64,000 nucleotides of DNA. It comes from Candidatus Roseilinea sp. (GTDB lineage: Bacteria; Chloroflexota; Anaerolineae; J036; Brachytrichaceae). A model generated the notes under the pieces. The model had not been told where the DNA came from, did not search any database, and saw only the letters and a program-made list of their open reading frames with translations. The stretch is from contig JANWYN010000064.1 in the NCBI GenBank assembly GCA_025055235.1, positions 51,063 to 115,062 on the forward strand. Reading direction: 5' to 3'. The stretch's first letter is position 1. Each line of letters starts with the position of its first letter. Positions 23,943 through 35,903 of this stretch are shown piece by piece. The position numbers and the translations under genes are program-made.

Positions 23943-25550
23943 TTAGCGCCGGCGGGAGTTTCTGCCAGCCAGCCCGCCCAGGATGCCGCGCATCAACGTG
24001 CCGGTCGAGCCGCCCAGCGACCGCGCGGCGCTCTTCGCGAAGGCTTCGAGCACGCCGCCGATGGCCTTCTCGCGTTCGCGGGCTTCGCGCTCGGCCCGGC
24101 GCTGGCGCTCGCGCTCCTCGCGCTCCAGTTGCTTGGCCCGCAGCGCCTCTTGTTTGGCTTGTTCGCGCGCCAGGCGCTCGGCTTCTTTGGCCGCTTCGGC
24201 CTCGGCTTCCTTCTGCTCCTTCAACGCTGCGGCCTCAGCGGCGGCGCGTTCTGCTTCCTCGGCGGCGCGCTCTGCCTGCTTGAGCAGCATCTCGTAGGCC
24301 GACTCGCGGTCTAGTTGCTTTTCGTAGTAGCCGTAGACCAGCGAACTGGAGATGAGCTGCCGGCGCTGCTCTGGCGTGATCGGCCCGATCTGGCTGCGCG
24401 GCGGCAGGATGAACGCGCGCTCGACCACGCTGGGCATGCCTTTCTCATCCAGGAAGGACACCAGCGCCTCGCCCACGCCCAGCTCGGTGATGGCCTGCTC
24501 GGTGTTGATCTTCGGGTTGGGCCGGAAGGTAGTGGCTGCCGCGCGCACGGCTTTCTGGTCGCGCGGGGTGAACGCGCGCAGAGCGTGTTGCACGCGGTTG
24601 CCCATCTGGCTCAAGATGACGTCGGGGATGTCAATCGGATTCTGGGTGACGAAGAACACGCCGACGCCCTTCGAGCGGATGATGCGCACGACTTGCTCGA
24701 TCTTGTCGAGCAGGGGCTTGGGCGCCTCGTCGAACAACAGGTGCGCTTCATCGAAGAAGAAGAGCAGCTTGGGCTTGTCCAGGTCGCCCACCTCCGGCAG
24801 TTGCTCGAACAGTTCACTCAGCATCCACAACAGGAAGGTAGCGTAGAGCTTAGGCGATTGCAGCAACCGGTCGGCAGCAAGGATGTTGATCACGCCGCGG
24901 CCGTTGGCATCGGTCTGAATCATGTCGTAGAGGTCGAGCGCCGGCTCGCCGAAGAACCGCTCCGCACCCTGCGATTCGAGCGTGAGCAGGCCGCGCTGGA
25001 TCGCGCCGATGCTGGCCGCCGACACGTTGCCGTACTGGGTGCGCAACTCCTTCGCGTTGTCGCCGACCGATTGCGCCAGCGCGCGCAGGTCCTTCAAGTC
25101 CAGCAGCGGCAGGCCGTTGTCGTCTGCCACTTTGAAGATGACGTTGAGCACACCCTCCTGTGTTTCGTTCAAGCCGAGGATGCGGCTGAGCAGCAGCGGC
25201 CCCATCTCCGAGACCGTGGCGCGCAGCGGATGGCCCTGCTCACCCCACACATCCCAGAACATGACCGGGCAGCCCTCCCACGTCCAGCCGTCCTTCAGGC
25301 CGAGTTGCTCGATGCGCTGGGCTACTTTGGCGTTCGCTTCGCTGCCGGGCTGGCTGATGCCGCTCAGGTCGCCCTTCACGTCGGCGACAAACACCGGCAC
25401 GCCGATGCGGCTGAAGCTCTGCGCGATAGTTTGCAGGGTGACGGTCTTGCCCGTGCCGGTGGCGCCGGTGATCACGCCGTGGCGGTTGGCCATCTTGGGC
25501 AGGATGAAACAGTCTTTCTCGCCTTTCGCAATCAGGAGGGGATCGGCCAT
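23943..25550 (-). CDS. HerA-like ATPase of the DUF853 (YjgR) family
   Basis: 535 residues. Starts [20 protein letters not shown]. Walker A is [18 protein letters not shown] (about 26-43) and Walker B is [13 protein letters not shown] near 262. [12 protein letters not shown] and [19 protein letters not shown] are hallmarks of DUF853, a HerA/FtsK-like bacterial family of unknown substrate. The last 130 residues are a highly charged Ala/Glu/Arg coiled coil ([15 protein letters not shown]...) ending in a basic Gly-rich tail. ATG 25550 fits the family start; longer upstream starts run into the repeat module. TATAAT (25596-25591) gives a short leader. Confidence 0.88.
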   Translation of the reverse strand: MADPLLIAKGEKDCFILPKMANRHGVITGATGTGKTVTLQTIAQSFSRIGVPVFVADVKGDLSGISQPGSEANAKVAQRIEQLGLKDGWTWEGCPVMFWDVWGEQGHPLRATVSEMGPLLLSRILGLNETQEGVLNVIFKVADDNGLPLLDLKDLRALAQSVGDNAKELRTQYGNVSAASIGAIQRGLLTLESQGAERFFGEPALDLYDMIQTDANGRGVINILAADRLLQSPKLYATFLLWMLSELFEQLPEVGDLDKPKLLFFFDEAHLLFDEAPKPLLDKIEQVVRIIRSKGVGVFFVTQNPIDIPDVILSQMGNRVQHALRAFTPRDQKAVRAAATTFRPNPKINTEQAITELGVGEALVSFLDEKGMPSVVERAFILPPRSQIGPITPEQRRQLISSSLVYGYYEKQLDRESAYEMLLKQAERAAEEAERAAAEAAALKEQKEAEAEAAKEAERLAREQAKQEALRAKQLEREERERQRRAEREAREREKAIGGVLEAFAKSAARSLGGSTGTLMRGILGGLAGRNSRRR

Positions 25551-25616
25551 CGTTGGTCTCTCGTCTTTGCAGGTGTCGCTTTGCGCTGCGATTATAGGCG
25601 CACCGTGCGTTGCCAT

Positions 25617-25677
25617 GGGTGCATTCGCGAATAGGGGCAAACCATCGCACGGTAGGCACGGACTCTGTTCCGTGCCC
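25617..25677 (-). repeat. Beta hairpin module between DUF853 and valS
   Basis: A reverse-strand copy of the beta module: a GCACGGA...TCCGTGC-type hairpin, then GTGCGATGGTTTGCCCC and GCGAATGCACCC. The closest relative is 7004-7070. Confidence 0.75.
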
Positions 25678-25701
25678 GTGCGCGCTGCACCACGATCTCG
25701 G

Positions 25702-25707
25702 TATAAT
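25702..25707 (+). promoter_or_regulatory. -10 box of the valS T-box leader
   Basis: TATAAT lies about 30 bases before the first T-box helix. No clear -35 is visible at the usual spacing, so this is a partial promoter call. Confidence 0.45.
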
Positions 25708-25735
25708 CTGGTCGCGGAAAAGAAATCGCACAGAC

Positions 25736-26000
25736 GATGACCGAGAGGAGTAGGCGGCGTCGCGCCGACAGGGAGCGTGGGTCGTGGACTGAAAGCCCGC
25801 GCCGGAGAGCAGCCGCTGAAGGTCGCTCGCGAGTCAATCCGGTGAACTGCGTTGCACAGTAGCCGGATTCGGGAATGCCCGTTACAGCGCCCAGAGCGTG
25901 TCTGCGTAGGCGGCATGCATGTGCCTTCGCAGACAAACTTCGGTGGTACCGCGGGAAGCGCCCTTCTCGTCCGATGAGGATGATGAAGGGCGTTTGTGTT
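25736..26000 (+). ncRNA. T-box riboswitch controlling valS
   Basis: The diagnostic T-box GGTGGTACCGCG is at 25942-25953; its TGGT can pair with the ACCA end of uncharged tRNA. Stem I shows AGTA (25749-25752) opposite GAA (25818-25820), closed by GCGGC/GCCGC (25754-25758 with 25812-25816). The triplet after GAAG is GTC (25822-25824), a valine codon, which fits the gene downstream. A stem AATCCGG/CCGGATT follows, and a terminator ends the element. T-box RNAs sense uncharged tRNA and allow readthrough when it accumulates. Confidence 0.93.
25959..25998 (+). terminator. T-box terminator hairpin
   Basis: CGCCCTTCTCGTCC (25959-25972) pairs with GGATGA and GAAGGGCG (25978-25992, one bulged T), then TTTGTGTTT. 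It overlaps the T-box side of the antiterminator, as expected for mutually exclusive folds. Confidence 0.88.
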
Positions 26001-26002
26001 TG

Positions 26003-26100
26003 AATGATTGACGATTAATGATTGATGATTGGCGACCGGCGACTAGCGACTAACGACCGGCGACCAGCAACAGCAACCAGCAACTAGCGACCGGAAACGA
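26003..26100 (+). repeat. Heptamers between the T-box terminator and valS
   Basis: GATTGAC/GATTAAT/GATTGAT units, then GCGACTA/GCGACCG/GCAACCA units, fill the space up to the valS ATG at 26104. No good ribosome binding site is visible, so the repeats form the translation start context. Confidence 0.8.
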
Positions 26101-26103
26101 CCG

Positions 26104-28977
<2,874 letters not shown>

Positions 28978-29016
28978 AGCTCACAAGGTCTGAAATCCCG
29001 AGGGGACTAACGGGAC

Positions 29017-29652
29017 TCAAAACCAATCGTCAGCGATCAGGGGCGCGATGCTGCGTTCATCTACCGCGCCTTGATGGAAAGACCGGAATCGTTGGACGCC
29101 GCCAAACCACGCCAGCACGGTGTCGCGATTGAGCTTCGTCGGAGTTGATGAGCACAGTGCGTTGTAGGACGACCATGGCCACGTGCGGAAGTCTTCCACG
29201 AAGCCGTGCTTCTGCGGGTTGAAGTGAATGTAGAAGATGAGATTGGTGAAGTGGCTGTACGATGTTACTTCGATGCGCCGAAACCGCTCTTCGAACAAAC
29301 TACCCGTGCGGCCGTAGGCTTTGTTGATCGCCTGCGCATAGGCGTTAAAGAGATTGGAGAAACGACGGGATGGGTTGAACGTGCGCTGTGCCAAGCCCTC
29401 ACAGGGTTCTGAACCCTGTGAGGGCTTCACGGCGCTCTCCCATTCTTCTTCCGTCTTTACTCGCACGAGCAGATGGAAGTGGTTGCGCAGCAAGCAATAA
29501 GCGTATGTATCTACCGCTGCGTGCACGTGTCGCACATAGAGTTCTAAAAAGTAGCGATAGTTACGCTCCTCGCGAAACAAGTCTTCGCCATTGTTGCCCC
29601 GATTGAACAGGTGATATGTGCGACCCGGCTGCAGAGGCGAAATGTTCTACAT
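29017..29652 (-). pseudogene. RAYT (REP-associated tyrosine transposase, Y1 family) with damaged start
   Basis: The product matches IS200-like RAYT transposases. It shows YHLFNRGNNGEDLFREERNY, the HUH motif NHFHLLVRV, then RRFSNLFNAYAQAINKAYGR, GSLFEERFRR and LIFYIHFNPQKHGF. The conserved N-terminus is in frame only upstream of 29580. There the natural ATG (29652) is followed at once by TAG, so the normal start is broken unless a rare codon such as ATT 29643 is used. A perfect 35-base palindrome (29393-29427) lies in frame within the gene. RAYTs act on REP palindromes, and a matching palindrome lies just upstream at 29671-29701. It is probably a recently decaying copy. Confidence 0.7.
29393..29427. 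repeat. REP-type palindrome inside the RAYT gene
   Basis: Perfect 17-base arms (AAGCCCTCACAGGGTTC and its complement) around one central T. It is in frame in the transposase and encodes part of KPSQGSEPCEGLA, a segment not expected in RAYT proteins. Confidence 0.88.
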
Positions 29653-29670
29653 ACGAAAGAGTGTAATCTA

Positions 29671-29701
29671 TCCCTCACAGGGCCCACAGCCCTGTGAGGG
29701 A
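29671..29701. repeat. REP-type palindrome flanking the RAYT gene
   Basis: TCCCTCACAGGGC (29671-29683) pairs with GCCCTGTGAGGGA (29689-29701) around a 5-base loop. The arms share CCCTCACAGGG with the palindrome inside the transposase. The right arm ends at the possible ATG 29701 of the next gene. Confidence 0.88.
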
Positions 29702-29712
29702 TGCTTTCCGCG

Positions 29713-31578
29713 ATGCTCAAGCGATTCGTTCAAGCAGCCTTGATTCTGGCAAACTTCCTCACCAACACACCCCTTCACGGCCAGTCGTCGCTTCCTCCGT
29801 CGGCGATCATCGTGGACGAGACCGACGCCGGCTTCCAGAAGTTCGGCCCGCCGCAGTGGTGGTACACCGCAACCGGCACCAGCTTCAACTTCTACGGCGG
29901 CGGAATGATCTACACCTTCAACGTGATGACCGACACGATCAACTACGCGCGTTGGTCGCTGCCGGTCACCGCGACGCTGCCGATGACCTACGAGGTGTTC
30001 GCGTTCATCCCGCGCTACCACAGCAGCACAACCAACGCGCGCTATGAGGTCGTCGCCGGCGGCGTGACGGCCACCGTCGCCATCAGCCAGAACCGCTACT
30101 ACGCCGAGTGGGTTAGCTTGGGCATGCACGTCTTCAGCACGGGCGGCCCGAACTTCGTGCAACTGACCGACTCGACCGGCGAGCCGATCAACAGCCGGCG
30201 CATCGGCTTCGACGCGATCGCGTTCGTGCCACAGGTGAGTGTGACGCCGCCGGTCACGCTGCCGGCCGGCGCCTATCTGCCGATCACGGTCACGCCCAAC
30301 ATCGCTGCGACCACGTCGCGCTACATCGGGACGATGGATCCCGCGCGGCACTACGCCATGGGCTGCGCCTCTGGACGCGCAGGTGAGCAAGGCGTGATCA
30401 TCCTGGCCTTCGGCCAGCCGTGGACGCAGGACGGCCAATACGGTGTGATCTACTACCAGCCCGGCTTCCCGTTCGCGCCGACCGGCGCCATTGCCGAGGC
30501 GAGCAAAGCCTTCCTGCGCGGTTACTGGGAATGCGCGCCGGCGACCGCCCGGCTCAGCGTCGCCATCGGCACCAACAACTACCGCGGCGCAACCTTACAG
30601 CCCGCCACCAGCTTCGCCCACGGCCAGGCTTGGGGACAGATGATCGGCCAGTTGCACACTTGGCTGCAGGATGCCGCGCCGCCCGGCGTGCGCGACCGCA
30701 TCGCCGTGTTCGGTGGCAACGACATCGAGATGAGCTGGAACACGGCTGCGCTCACTAAGGCATGGGTGGACGGCTATGCCTCGGCCACGGCGCGCCCGTT
30801 CATCAACTTCGGCACGTGCGATGGCTGCCCGACCAGCGGCAACCCGACGCAGAACCCCAACAACGGCTGGACGGTGGACGACGTGTGGCAGGTGAACCGG
30901 CCGCCATACGCCATCCCCTTCCCGGAGATCTACCTGCGCAGCGGCGTGAACGCCGACCAGTGGTATCGCATGAGCTTGTATGCGGCGCAGAACAAAGGCG
31001 CTAAGCTCGCGTTCGGCGGGCTGCTGACGCAGTGGCAGGCGTGCCGGGACAGAGGCACGTGCGGCGGCCTGACCGACAACACGCCACAGCAAGGCTGGCG
31101 TCAATTGCAAGATGCGCTGAACGCCGACCCGCGCACGGCCATGCCGCTGCCGCCGCCCAGCGACATCACTTGGCGGAACGAGGGTCTCACCACGAAGCAC
31201 ATGAAAGACGCAATCGGAATTCGCGCAGACATATTGCGCATTCCGTCGGGTGACGGCGAGATTGTCGAAGGTGTAGCGCTGCCGCTTAGCGCGATGGAAT
31301 TTCTTCCCGGCAACGCTTGGGACGGCGGTAACGCCGTCGTCTTCGCCGGCCTGGTGCGCGACCCGGCGACCGGCGGCGACGACGCGAATGCGCGCGGTGG
31401 CGTGTCCGTGTTCGAGGTGAGCCCGGCGGGCGAGTACGTCTTCCCGCCGCGCCTCATGCGCGCGCCGGCGCAGGCGGGGGCACTGCGCATCGTGCGCGCC
31501 GAAGGCAGCTTACTGACGCTGAGCGACGGCGCTGTGTCGTTGCAGTTCGACGCTGCCAAGCGTGACTGGATCAAGTGA
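29713..31578 (+). CDS. Secreted protein with golvesin-like N-terminal domain, function unknown
   Basis: About 621 residues. The N-terminus MLKRFVQAALILANFLTNTPLHGQ is a signal peptide. Residues about 30-180 (IIVDETDAGFQKFGPPQWW to GFDAIAFVP) follow the golvesin/Xly carbohydrate-binding-like pattern. The middle (about 200-490) has FGGNDIEMSWN, GTCDGCPTSGNP and conserved Trp and Cys residues and may be a TIM-barrel-like catalytic domain. I do not recognise it further. ATG 29713 is chosen because the signal peptide starts there and GAGGGA lies about 11 bases before; ATG 29701 lies inside the REP palindrome and is less likely. Confidence 0.6.
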   Translation: MLKRFVQAALILANFLTNTPLHGQSSLPPSAIIVDETDAGFQKFGPPQWWYTATGTSFNFYGGGMIYTFNVMTDTINYARWSLPVTATLPMTYEVFAFIPRYHSSTTNARYEVVAGGVTATVAISQNRYYAEWVSLGMHVFSTGGPNFVQLTDSTGEPINSRRIGFDAIAFVPQVSVTPPVTLPAGAYLPITVTPNIAATTSRYIGTMDPARHYAMGCASGRAGEQGVIILAFGQPWTQDGQYGVIYYQPGFPFAPTGAIAEASKAFLRGYWECAPATARLSVAIGTNNYRGATLQPATSFAHGQAWGQMIGQLHTWLQDAAPPGVRDRIAVFGGNDIEMSWNTAALTKAWVDGYASATARPFINFGTCDGCPTSGNPTQNPNNGWTVDDVWQVNRPPYAIPFPEIYLRSGVNADQWYRMSLYAAQNKGAKLAFGGLLTQWQACRDRGTCGGLTDNTPQQGWRQLQDALNADPRTAMPLPPPSDITWRNEGLTTKHMKDAIGIRADILRIPSGDGEIVEGVALPLSAMEFLPGNAWDGGNAVVFAGLVRDPATGGDDANARGGVSVFEVSPAGEYVFPPRLMRAPAQAGALRIVRAEGSLLTLSDGAVSLQFDAAKRDWIK

Positions 31579-31581
31579 CAC

Positions 31582-31761
31582 ATGGGGAAGACCAGGCCGG
31601 CCAAGCCCAAGAAGCCCGACTTGCCCACGAAGGTCTGCCCGATTTGCGGCCGGCCGTTCGTTTGGCGCAAGAAGTGGGCGCGCGATTGGGAGGGCGTAGT
31701 CTATTGCAGCGAGCGTTGCCAGCGCGAAGCGCGCCGCCGGCGACGGCAGACCGCGGCCTAG
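31582..31761 (+). CDS. DUF2256 family small zinc-finger protein
   Basis: A 59-residue protein. The sequence [20 protein letters not shown], followed by [14 protein letters not shown], is the DUF2256 signature, with four Cys (CxxC and CxxxC) likely to bind zinc. Function is unknown. It starts 3 bases after the previous stop and its end overlaps the convergent GT2 gene by 4 bases. The length and Cys spacing match the family, so this short gene is real. Confidence 0.88.
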   Translation: MGKTRPAKPKKPDLPTKVCPICGRPFVWRKKWARDWEGVVYCSERCQREARRRRRQTAA

Positions 31762-32909
31762 CGCAGCGTCGCGCCGGTGAGCGCGCGCTCCTTCCAGCGT
31801 GCCCGGCCGGTGTAGCGCCAGCGGATCGAGTTGAGCAGCACTCCGATGCCGACGATGATTTGAAGCGGATAGAGCAGGCCAAGCAACCACGGCTGGCCGA
31901 TGCGCCGGTTGACCAGCGCGAAGTTGGCCGCGGTGAGCGCGACGGCAACCGCCGCCGGCCAGTTCACTGCACCGTTCAGCGCGCCGGTGATCAATTCGAC
32001 CGGCGGCAGCAGGAACAGCACGACACACACGGCAACGAAGGCCGCGCTCATCGCCAGCGATCCATTCAGAATCGAGAAAGCGTTCTTCGAGAAACCCGCC
32101 ACCATCTCGCGAAAGCCGCGGTACATCCGGCAGCTCACCCAGTCGCCGTCGCTCAGCGCGATGCGATAGCCATGCCGCTTGAGCGACTTGCCTAGCGCGA
32201 CGTCATCCAGAATTTGAGTGCGGATGGCGTCGTGGCCGCCGCTGGCAAAGTAGGCGTCGCGACGAACCAGCACGTACTGGCCGATGGCTGCGGCATTGAC
32301 GGGGCGCAGCGCGCGCTCCAGGTAGATGCGCCATGGCGAGACGAAGTTGTAGATGAGCGTGAAGCCTGCCGGCGTGAACAGCCGCTCGCCCCAGCTCCCC
32401 ATCACCTGGCGCGGGATGGCCGAGAACAGCGCGACGTCCAGGCCGAATGCGCGCTCGACGCCGGCGCGGATCGAATCCGCGCGATGCACGGTGTCGGCAT
32501 CCACGAACAACAGCCATTCGCCGCGCGCTTGTTCGGCCAGCAATTGGCAAGCGCGGCTCTTGCCGTTCACGCCCGGTGGCAAGGGCTGGCGGTTGTGAAT
32601 GACGCGCAGCCGTGGGTCATGCTGCGCCAGCCGGTCGAGGATTGCGCCGGTCGCGTCGGTCGAATCGTCGTCGAGGGCGATCACCTCGTAGTTCGGATAG
32701 TCCTGCGCCAGCAGCGAGCGGACGCACGGCTCGATGTTGTGCGCTTCGTTGCGCGCCGGCACGAGCATCGAGACCATCGGGGCATCTGCGCCGATGCGTT
32801 TGGCCCGGCGCGCCGCCCAGCCGGAGAAGGCGAGGTTGACCAGCAAGCCGACGAAGCCGACGGCGAGCGTGCCGGCGAGGAAGAGCGACCATGCATCTGT
32901 AAGCGCCAT
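31758..32909 (-). CDS. Family 2 glycosyltransferase, membrane-bound
   Basis: The 383-residue protein has one N-terminal helix (about 8-30). A GT-A domain follows with [18 protein letters not shown] near 45, the DDDS motif ([13 protein letters not shown]) and the DAD motif [33 protein letters not shown] segment carries the ED-type acceptor motif in altered form. Three C-terminal helices end the protein. The layout resembles CrtQ/HpnB-type enzymes that glycosylate lipids or carotenoids. The substrate cannot be read from the sequence, and no carotenoid or hopanoid genes are adjacent. Confidence 0.82.
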   Translation of the reverse strand: MALTDAWSLFLAGTLAVGFVGLLVNLAFSGWAARRAKRIGADAPMVSMLVPARNEAHNIEPCVRSLLAQDYPNYEVIALDDDSTDATGAILDRLAQHDPRLRVIHNRQPLPPGVNGKSRACQLLAEQARGEWLLFVDADTVHRADSIRAGVERAFGLDVALFSAIPRQVMGSWGERLFTPAGFTLIYNFVSPWRIYLERALRPVNAAAIGQYVLVRRDAYFASGGHDAIRTQILDDVALGKSLKRHGYRIALSDGDWVSCRMYRGFREMVAGFSKNAFSILNGSLAMSAAFVAVCVVLFLLPPVELITGALNGAVNWPAAVAVALTAANFALVNRRIGQPWLLGLLYPLQIIVGIGVLLNSIRWRYTGRARWKERALTGATLR

Positions 32910-33016
32910 GGTGAATGTCCTGTTGATGAACAGCGTGTTTTTGCACCCTTGATGTTGACAGAGAAGGCTGAGCTGGGGATGAAAGCAGTTGACAACCTCG
33001 CTACAATCTCTTCTCC

Positions 33017-34360
33017 ATGGCCGATGCGTATATCGTCCCCCCGCACAGCGTCGAGACCGAAGAGGCTGTCCTTGGGTCGCTGCTGATTGACCCCGAGGCG
33101 GTCGTGCGCGTCGCCAGCTTCCTCGCGCCGGAGCACTTCTACGTGGTGAAGCATCAGTGGATCTACGAGGCGATGCTGCGCTTGCATGAGCGGCGCGAGC
33201 CGATAGACCTGCTCACGGTGTCGTCGGAACTGGCGCACAACAACCGGCTCGACGAAGTCGGCGGCGAGCCGTATATCGCGCAGCTCACCAACGCCGTGCC
33301 CACGGCACTGAATGTGGAGGCCTACGCCCGCGCGGTGGAAGCATTGGCCGTGCGCCGGCGCATGATCAACGCCGCCGGCGAGATCGCGCGCATCGCCTAC
33401 GACCAGTCGCTGCCTATCCAGCAGGTGATCGAGAAGAGCGAGGCGGCCTTGTTCGGCGTCACCGAAGGCCACGGAGAAGGGCACATGGTGCCGATCCGCA
33501 GGGCAGTGAGCGACTTCTTCGAGCGTCTGGAGTATCTGCATGAGCACCGCGACGAACCGCTCGGCATCCCCACCGGCTATCACGACCTCGACCGGCTGAC
33601 CGGCGGCCTGCAAAAAGGTGACCTGATCATCGTCGCTGCCCGGCCGGGCGTGGGCAAGACGTCGCTGATGCTCAACATCGGCTACCACGCGGCGCTCAAG
33701 CATCGCCAGCGCGTGGCGATCTTCAGCCTGGAGATGGGGAATGAGCAACTGGTGCAGCGCTTCATCGCCTCCGAGACCGGCATAGATTCGCAGCGCCTGC
33801 GTATCGCCGATCTGAAGGACGAGGAGTGGGGCGCGCTCACCCGTGTCTCGATGCAGATGGCCGACCAAATGATCTTCCTGGACGACACGCCGTCGCTCAG
33901 CCCGCTCGATTTGCGGGTGAAGGCGCGACGCATCTACCAGGAATACGGCCTCGACTTGATCATCGTGGACTACCTGCAGTTAATGTCCGGCGAAGCCGGC
34001 GCGCGCAGCGACAACCGCGTGCAAGAGATCTCCTACATCTCGCGCTCGTTGAAGGCGATCGCGCGCGAGTTGAAGGTGCCGCTGATCGCCGGCAGCCAGC
34101 TCTCGCGACTGGTCGAACAGCGCAGCGACAAACGGCCGATGCTGAGCGACCTGCGCGAGAGCGGCAGCATCGAGCAGGATGCCGACATCGTCATATTCAT
34201 TTATCGCGATGAGTTGTATAACCCGGATACCGAGTTCAAGAACATCGCCGAGATTCACGTGGCGAAGAACCGCAACGGCCCGACCGGCAAAGCGATGCTA
34301 TTCTTCGATCGGCGGCTCACATCGTTCAAGAACTTGGCGAAGGAGCGAATTGAGCTGTGA
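33017..34360 (+). CDS. dnaB: Replicative DNA helicase DnaB
   Basis: 447 residues. The N-terminal domain starts PPHSVETEEAVLGSLLIDPEAV. The RecA-like domain has Walker A ARPGVGKTSLML (about 208-219), IFSLEMGNEQLVQR, Walker B LIIVDYLQLM and SQLSRLVEQRSDKRPMLSDLRESGSIEQDAD. These are standard DnaB. TACAAT (33002-33007) lies 9 bases before the ATG with no ribosome binding site, so the transcript is probably leaderless. DnaD-like and DnaC-like helicase-loading genes follow. Confidence 0.97.
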   Translation: MADAYIVPPHSVETEEAVLGSLLIDPEAVVRVASFLAPEHFYVVKHQWIYEAMLRLHERREPIDLLTVSSELAHNNRLDEVGGEPYIAQLTNAVPTALNVEAYARAVEALAVRRRMINAAGEIARIAYDQSLPIQQVIEKSEAALFGVTEGHGEGHMVPIRRAVSDFFERLEYLHEHRDEPLGIPTGYHDLDRLTGGLQKGDLIIVAARPGVGKTSLMLNIGYHAALKHRQRVAIFSLEMGNEQLVQRFIASETGIDSQRLRIADLKDEEWGALTRVSMQMADQMIFLDDTPSLSPLDLRVKARRIYQEYGLDLIIVDYLQLMSGEAGARSDNRVQEISYISRSLKAIARELKVPLIAGSQLSRLVEQRSDKRPMLSDLRESGSIEQDADIVIFIYRDELYNPDTEFKNIAEIHVAKNRNGPTGKAMLFFDRRLTSFKNLAKERIEL

Positions 34361-34463
34361 GCTGTGAGTATTGGAGATTGGAGATGATGTTGCGGTTAAT
34401 CTCTAATCTCAAATCTCAATCTCTGACATCTGACGTCTGACGTCTGACTTCTGACTTCTGACC
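34346..34463 (+). repeat. Heptamers between dnaB and the dnaD-like gene
   Basis: AGCTGTG units overlap the dnaB stop. ATTGGAG, TCTAATC/TCAAATC and TCTGACG/TCTGACT units follow and run right up to the next ATG (34464). No ribosome binding site is present. Confidence 0.85.
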
Positions 34464-35903
34464 ATGCTCGACGACTTCATCGCGAACACGCTTGCGCAGG
34501 TGGATGACCTGGCCGAGTTGAAGGTCAGCCTGGTCGCGCTGCGCCTGCTGGAAGGCAAGCTTTCGCCCGCGCCCTTCGTCACTGAAGGCGAGTTGATGGC
34601 GCATCCGGCCGTTCGCGATGGGCTGAGCTTCCCGGCGATCACGCTGCGCCCGGCGCTGCAGCGCGCCGTGGCGCGCGGCACGTTGTTGTGTGCAAGCGTT
34701 GGTGACGGTGAGCCGCGCTACTTCGCCAACAATGAAGCCGGTCGCCGTGCCGTTGAAGCGATCCAAAGCGTCACGGCGCAGCCAGAAGGCAAAACGACGA
34801 AGTGTGCCGAATTGCTCGCCCGCGCCGCGTTTGAGATCGAGCGCCTCGAGGCGATCGAGGCATATGAGCCGGCGCCGGAAGACCTGCCCATGCTCGAAGA
34901 GTATCTGGCGCGCGGCTACACCGAAGCGGAGATCATCACCGCCGTGCGCGCAGCGTTGCACACGCCCCGGCCGAAGCACACGCCGCCGCGGACGCTGCGC
35001 GCGTGTCTGGCAATACTGGATGCGCAGCCGCCGGCATCGCCGTCGGAGTACTACCAAGTGATCGTGGCCAAAGCTGCGCCGCCGCCCGAAGAGATCGTGA
35101 ATTTGCGCGAGCGCCTGGGGCGCGAGCCGACCGGCCGCGAGTACGATCTGGTGCGCACGGCGACCGGCATGTTCGGCCTGCGCGCCGTGCTCGACGGGCT
35201 GAAGCGCGTGACGCGCGACGGCAACGTGAACGTGGACGCGCTGATCCCGCTGCTGGCCGAGCGCGAAGAGGCGATGCTGGCACTGCAGCGCAGCGGCGCG
35301 CGCGCCGAGTCACACATGCAGGAACTCGTCGCGCTCTACGAGTCGGCCTTCGGTTTGCCGCCCACGCCTACCGTGGCCGACGAGATGCGGTTGTTGTGGG
35401 ACGAGGTGGGCGACTGGGCCTTGTGGCGCAGCGTCTTCGCCTACGCCGCCGGCCAGAACAAACGAAGCTGGCCCTACGTGAAGAAGCTCCTGCGGCATCC
35501 GTCGCCAGACGTGTTCACGCCGCCGCCGGTCAACGCGACGGCGCAGTTTGCGTTCGATGAGTACAAGCGGCGGGTCAACCGGACGCTCGACGGGCACATC
35601 GCCGCCGATATCAACGCGCTGGCAACACAAATCACCGATCCGGCGCGCTGGACGACCGCCTTCGACAAAGCCGCCGAGGCGAACGCGCTGCGCTGGGACT
35701 ATATTCGCAAAGTGCTGACTGCTTCGTCGCAAACGAAGCGGGGAGGGACGGACAAAAATGGCAGACGAGGAGAAACCACGCAACGGAAGGGACGCACCTA
35801 CAGCCGGCCGCAAGTCGAATACACCGAGGCCGACCGCCAAGCGGCTCGCGAGCGCGCTCGACAACGCATTGCCAGCCGGCGTGGGCAGAGCGACGCGTCC
35901 TGA
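34464..35903 (+). CDS. DnaD-like primosome/replication initiation protein
   Basis: 479 residues. The N-terminal 120 residues look like a winged-helix domain. Two DnaB_2/DnaD-type helical domains follow. The second ends with LYESAFGLPPTPTVADEMRL, then a WALWRSVFAYAAGQNKRSW...VKKLL stretch, which is the conserved Tyr-E...G...P...I..W/Y signature. DnaD proteins help load the replicative helicase in Firmicutes and relatives. Here the gene lies between dnaB and a DnaC-like loader, which supports that role. The C-terminus is basic (RKGRTYSRPQVEYTEADRQA) and its last 146 bases also encode the start of the next gene in another frame. Confidence 0.72.
   Translation: MLDDFIANTLAQVDDLAELKVSLVALRLLEGKLSPAPFVTEGELMAHPAVRDGLSFPAITLRPALQRAVARGTLLCASVGDGEPRYFANNEAGRRAVEAIQSVTAQPEGKTTKCAELLARAAFEIERLEAIEAYEPAPEDLPMLEEYLARGYTEAEIITAVRAALHTPRPKHTPPRTLRACLAILDAQPPASPSEYYQVIVAKAAPPPEEIVNLRERLGREPTGREYDLVRTATGMFGLRAVLDGLKRVTRDGNVNVDALIPLLAEREEAMLALQRSGARAESHMQELVALYESAFGLPPTPTVADEMRLLWDEVGDWALWRSVFAYAAGQNKRSWPYVKKLLRHPSPDVFTPPPVNATAQFAFDEYKRRVNRTLDGHIAADINALATQITDPARWTTAFDKAAEANALRWDYIRKVLTASSQTKRGGTDKNGRRGETTQRKGRTYSRPQVEYTEADRQAARERARQRIASRRGQSDAS

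Noticed and set aside
29580..29580. TTG 29580 as the true start of the RAYT gene
   Set aside because: It would remove the conserved YHLFNRGNNGE block that lies in frame just upstream.
32955..33007. TTGACA (32955 or 32989) plus TACAAT (33002) as the dnaB promoter
   Set aside because: The spacings (41 and 7 bases) do not fit a -35/-10 pair; only the -10 box is kept.
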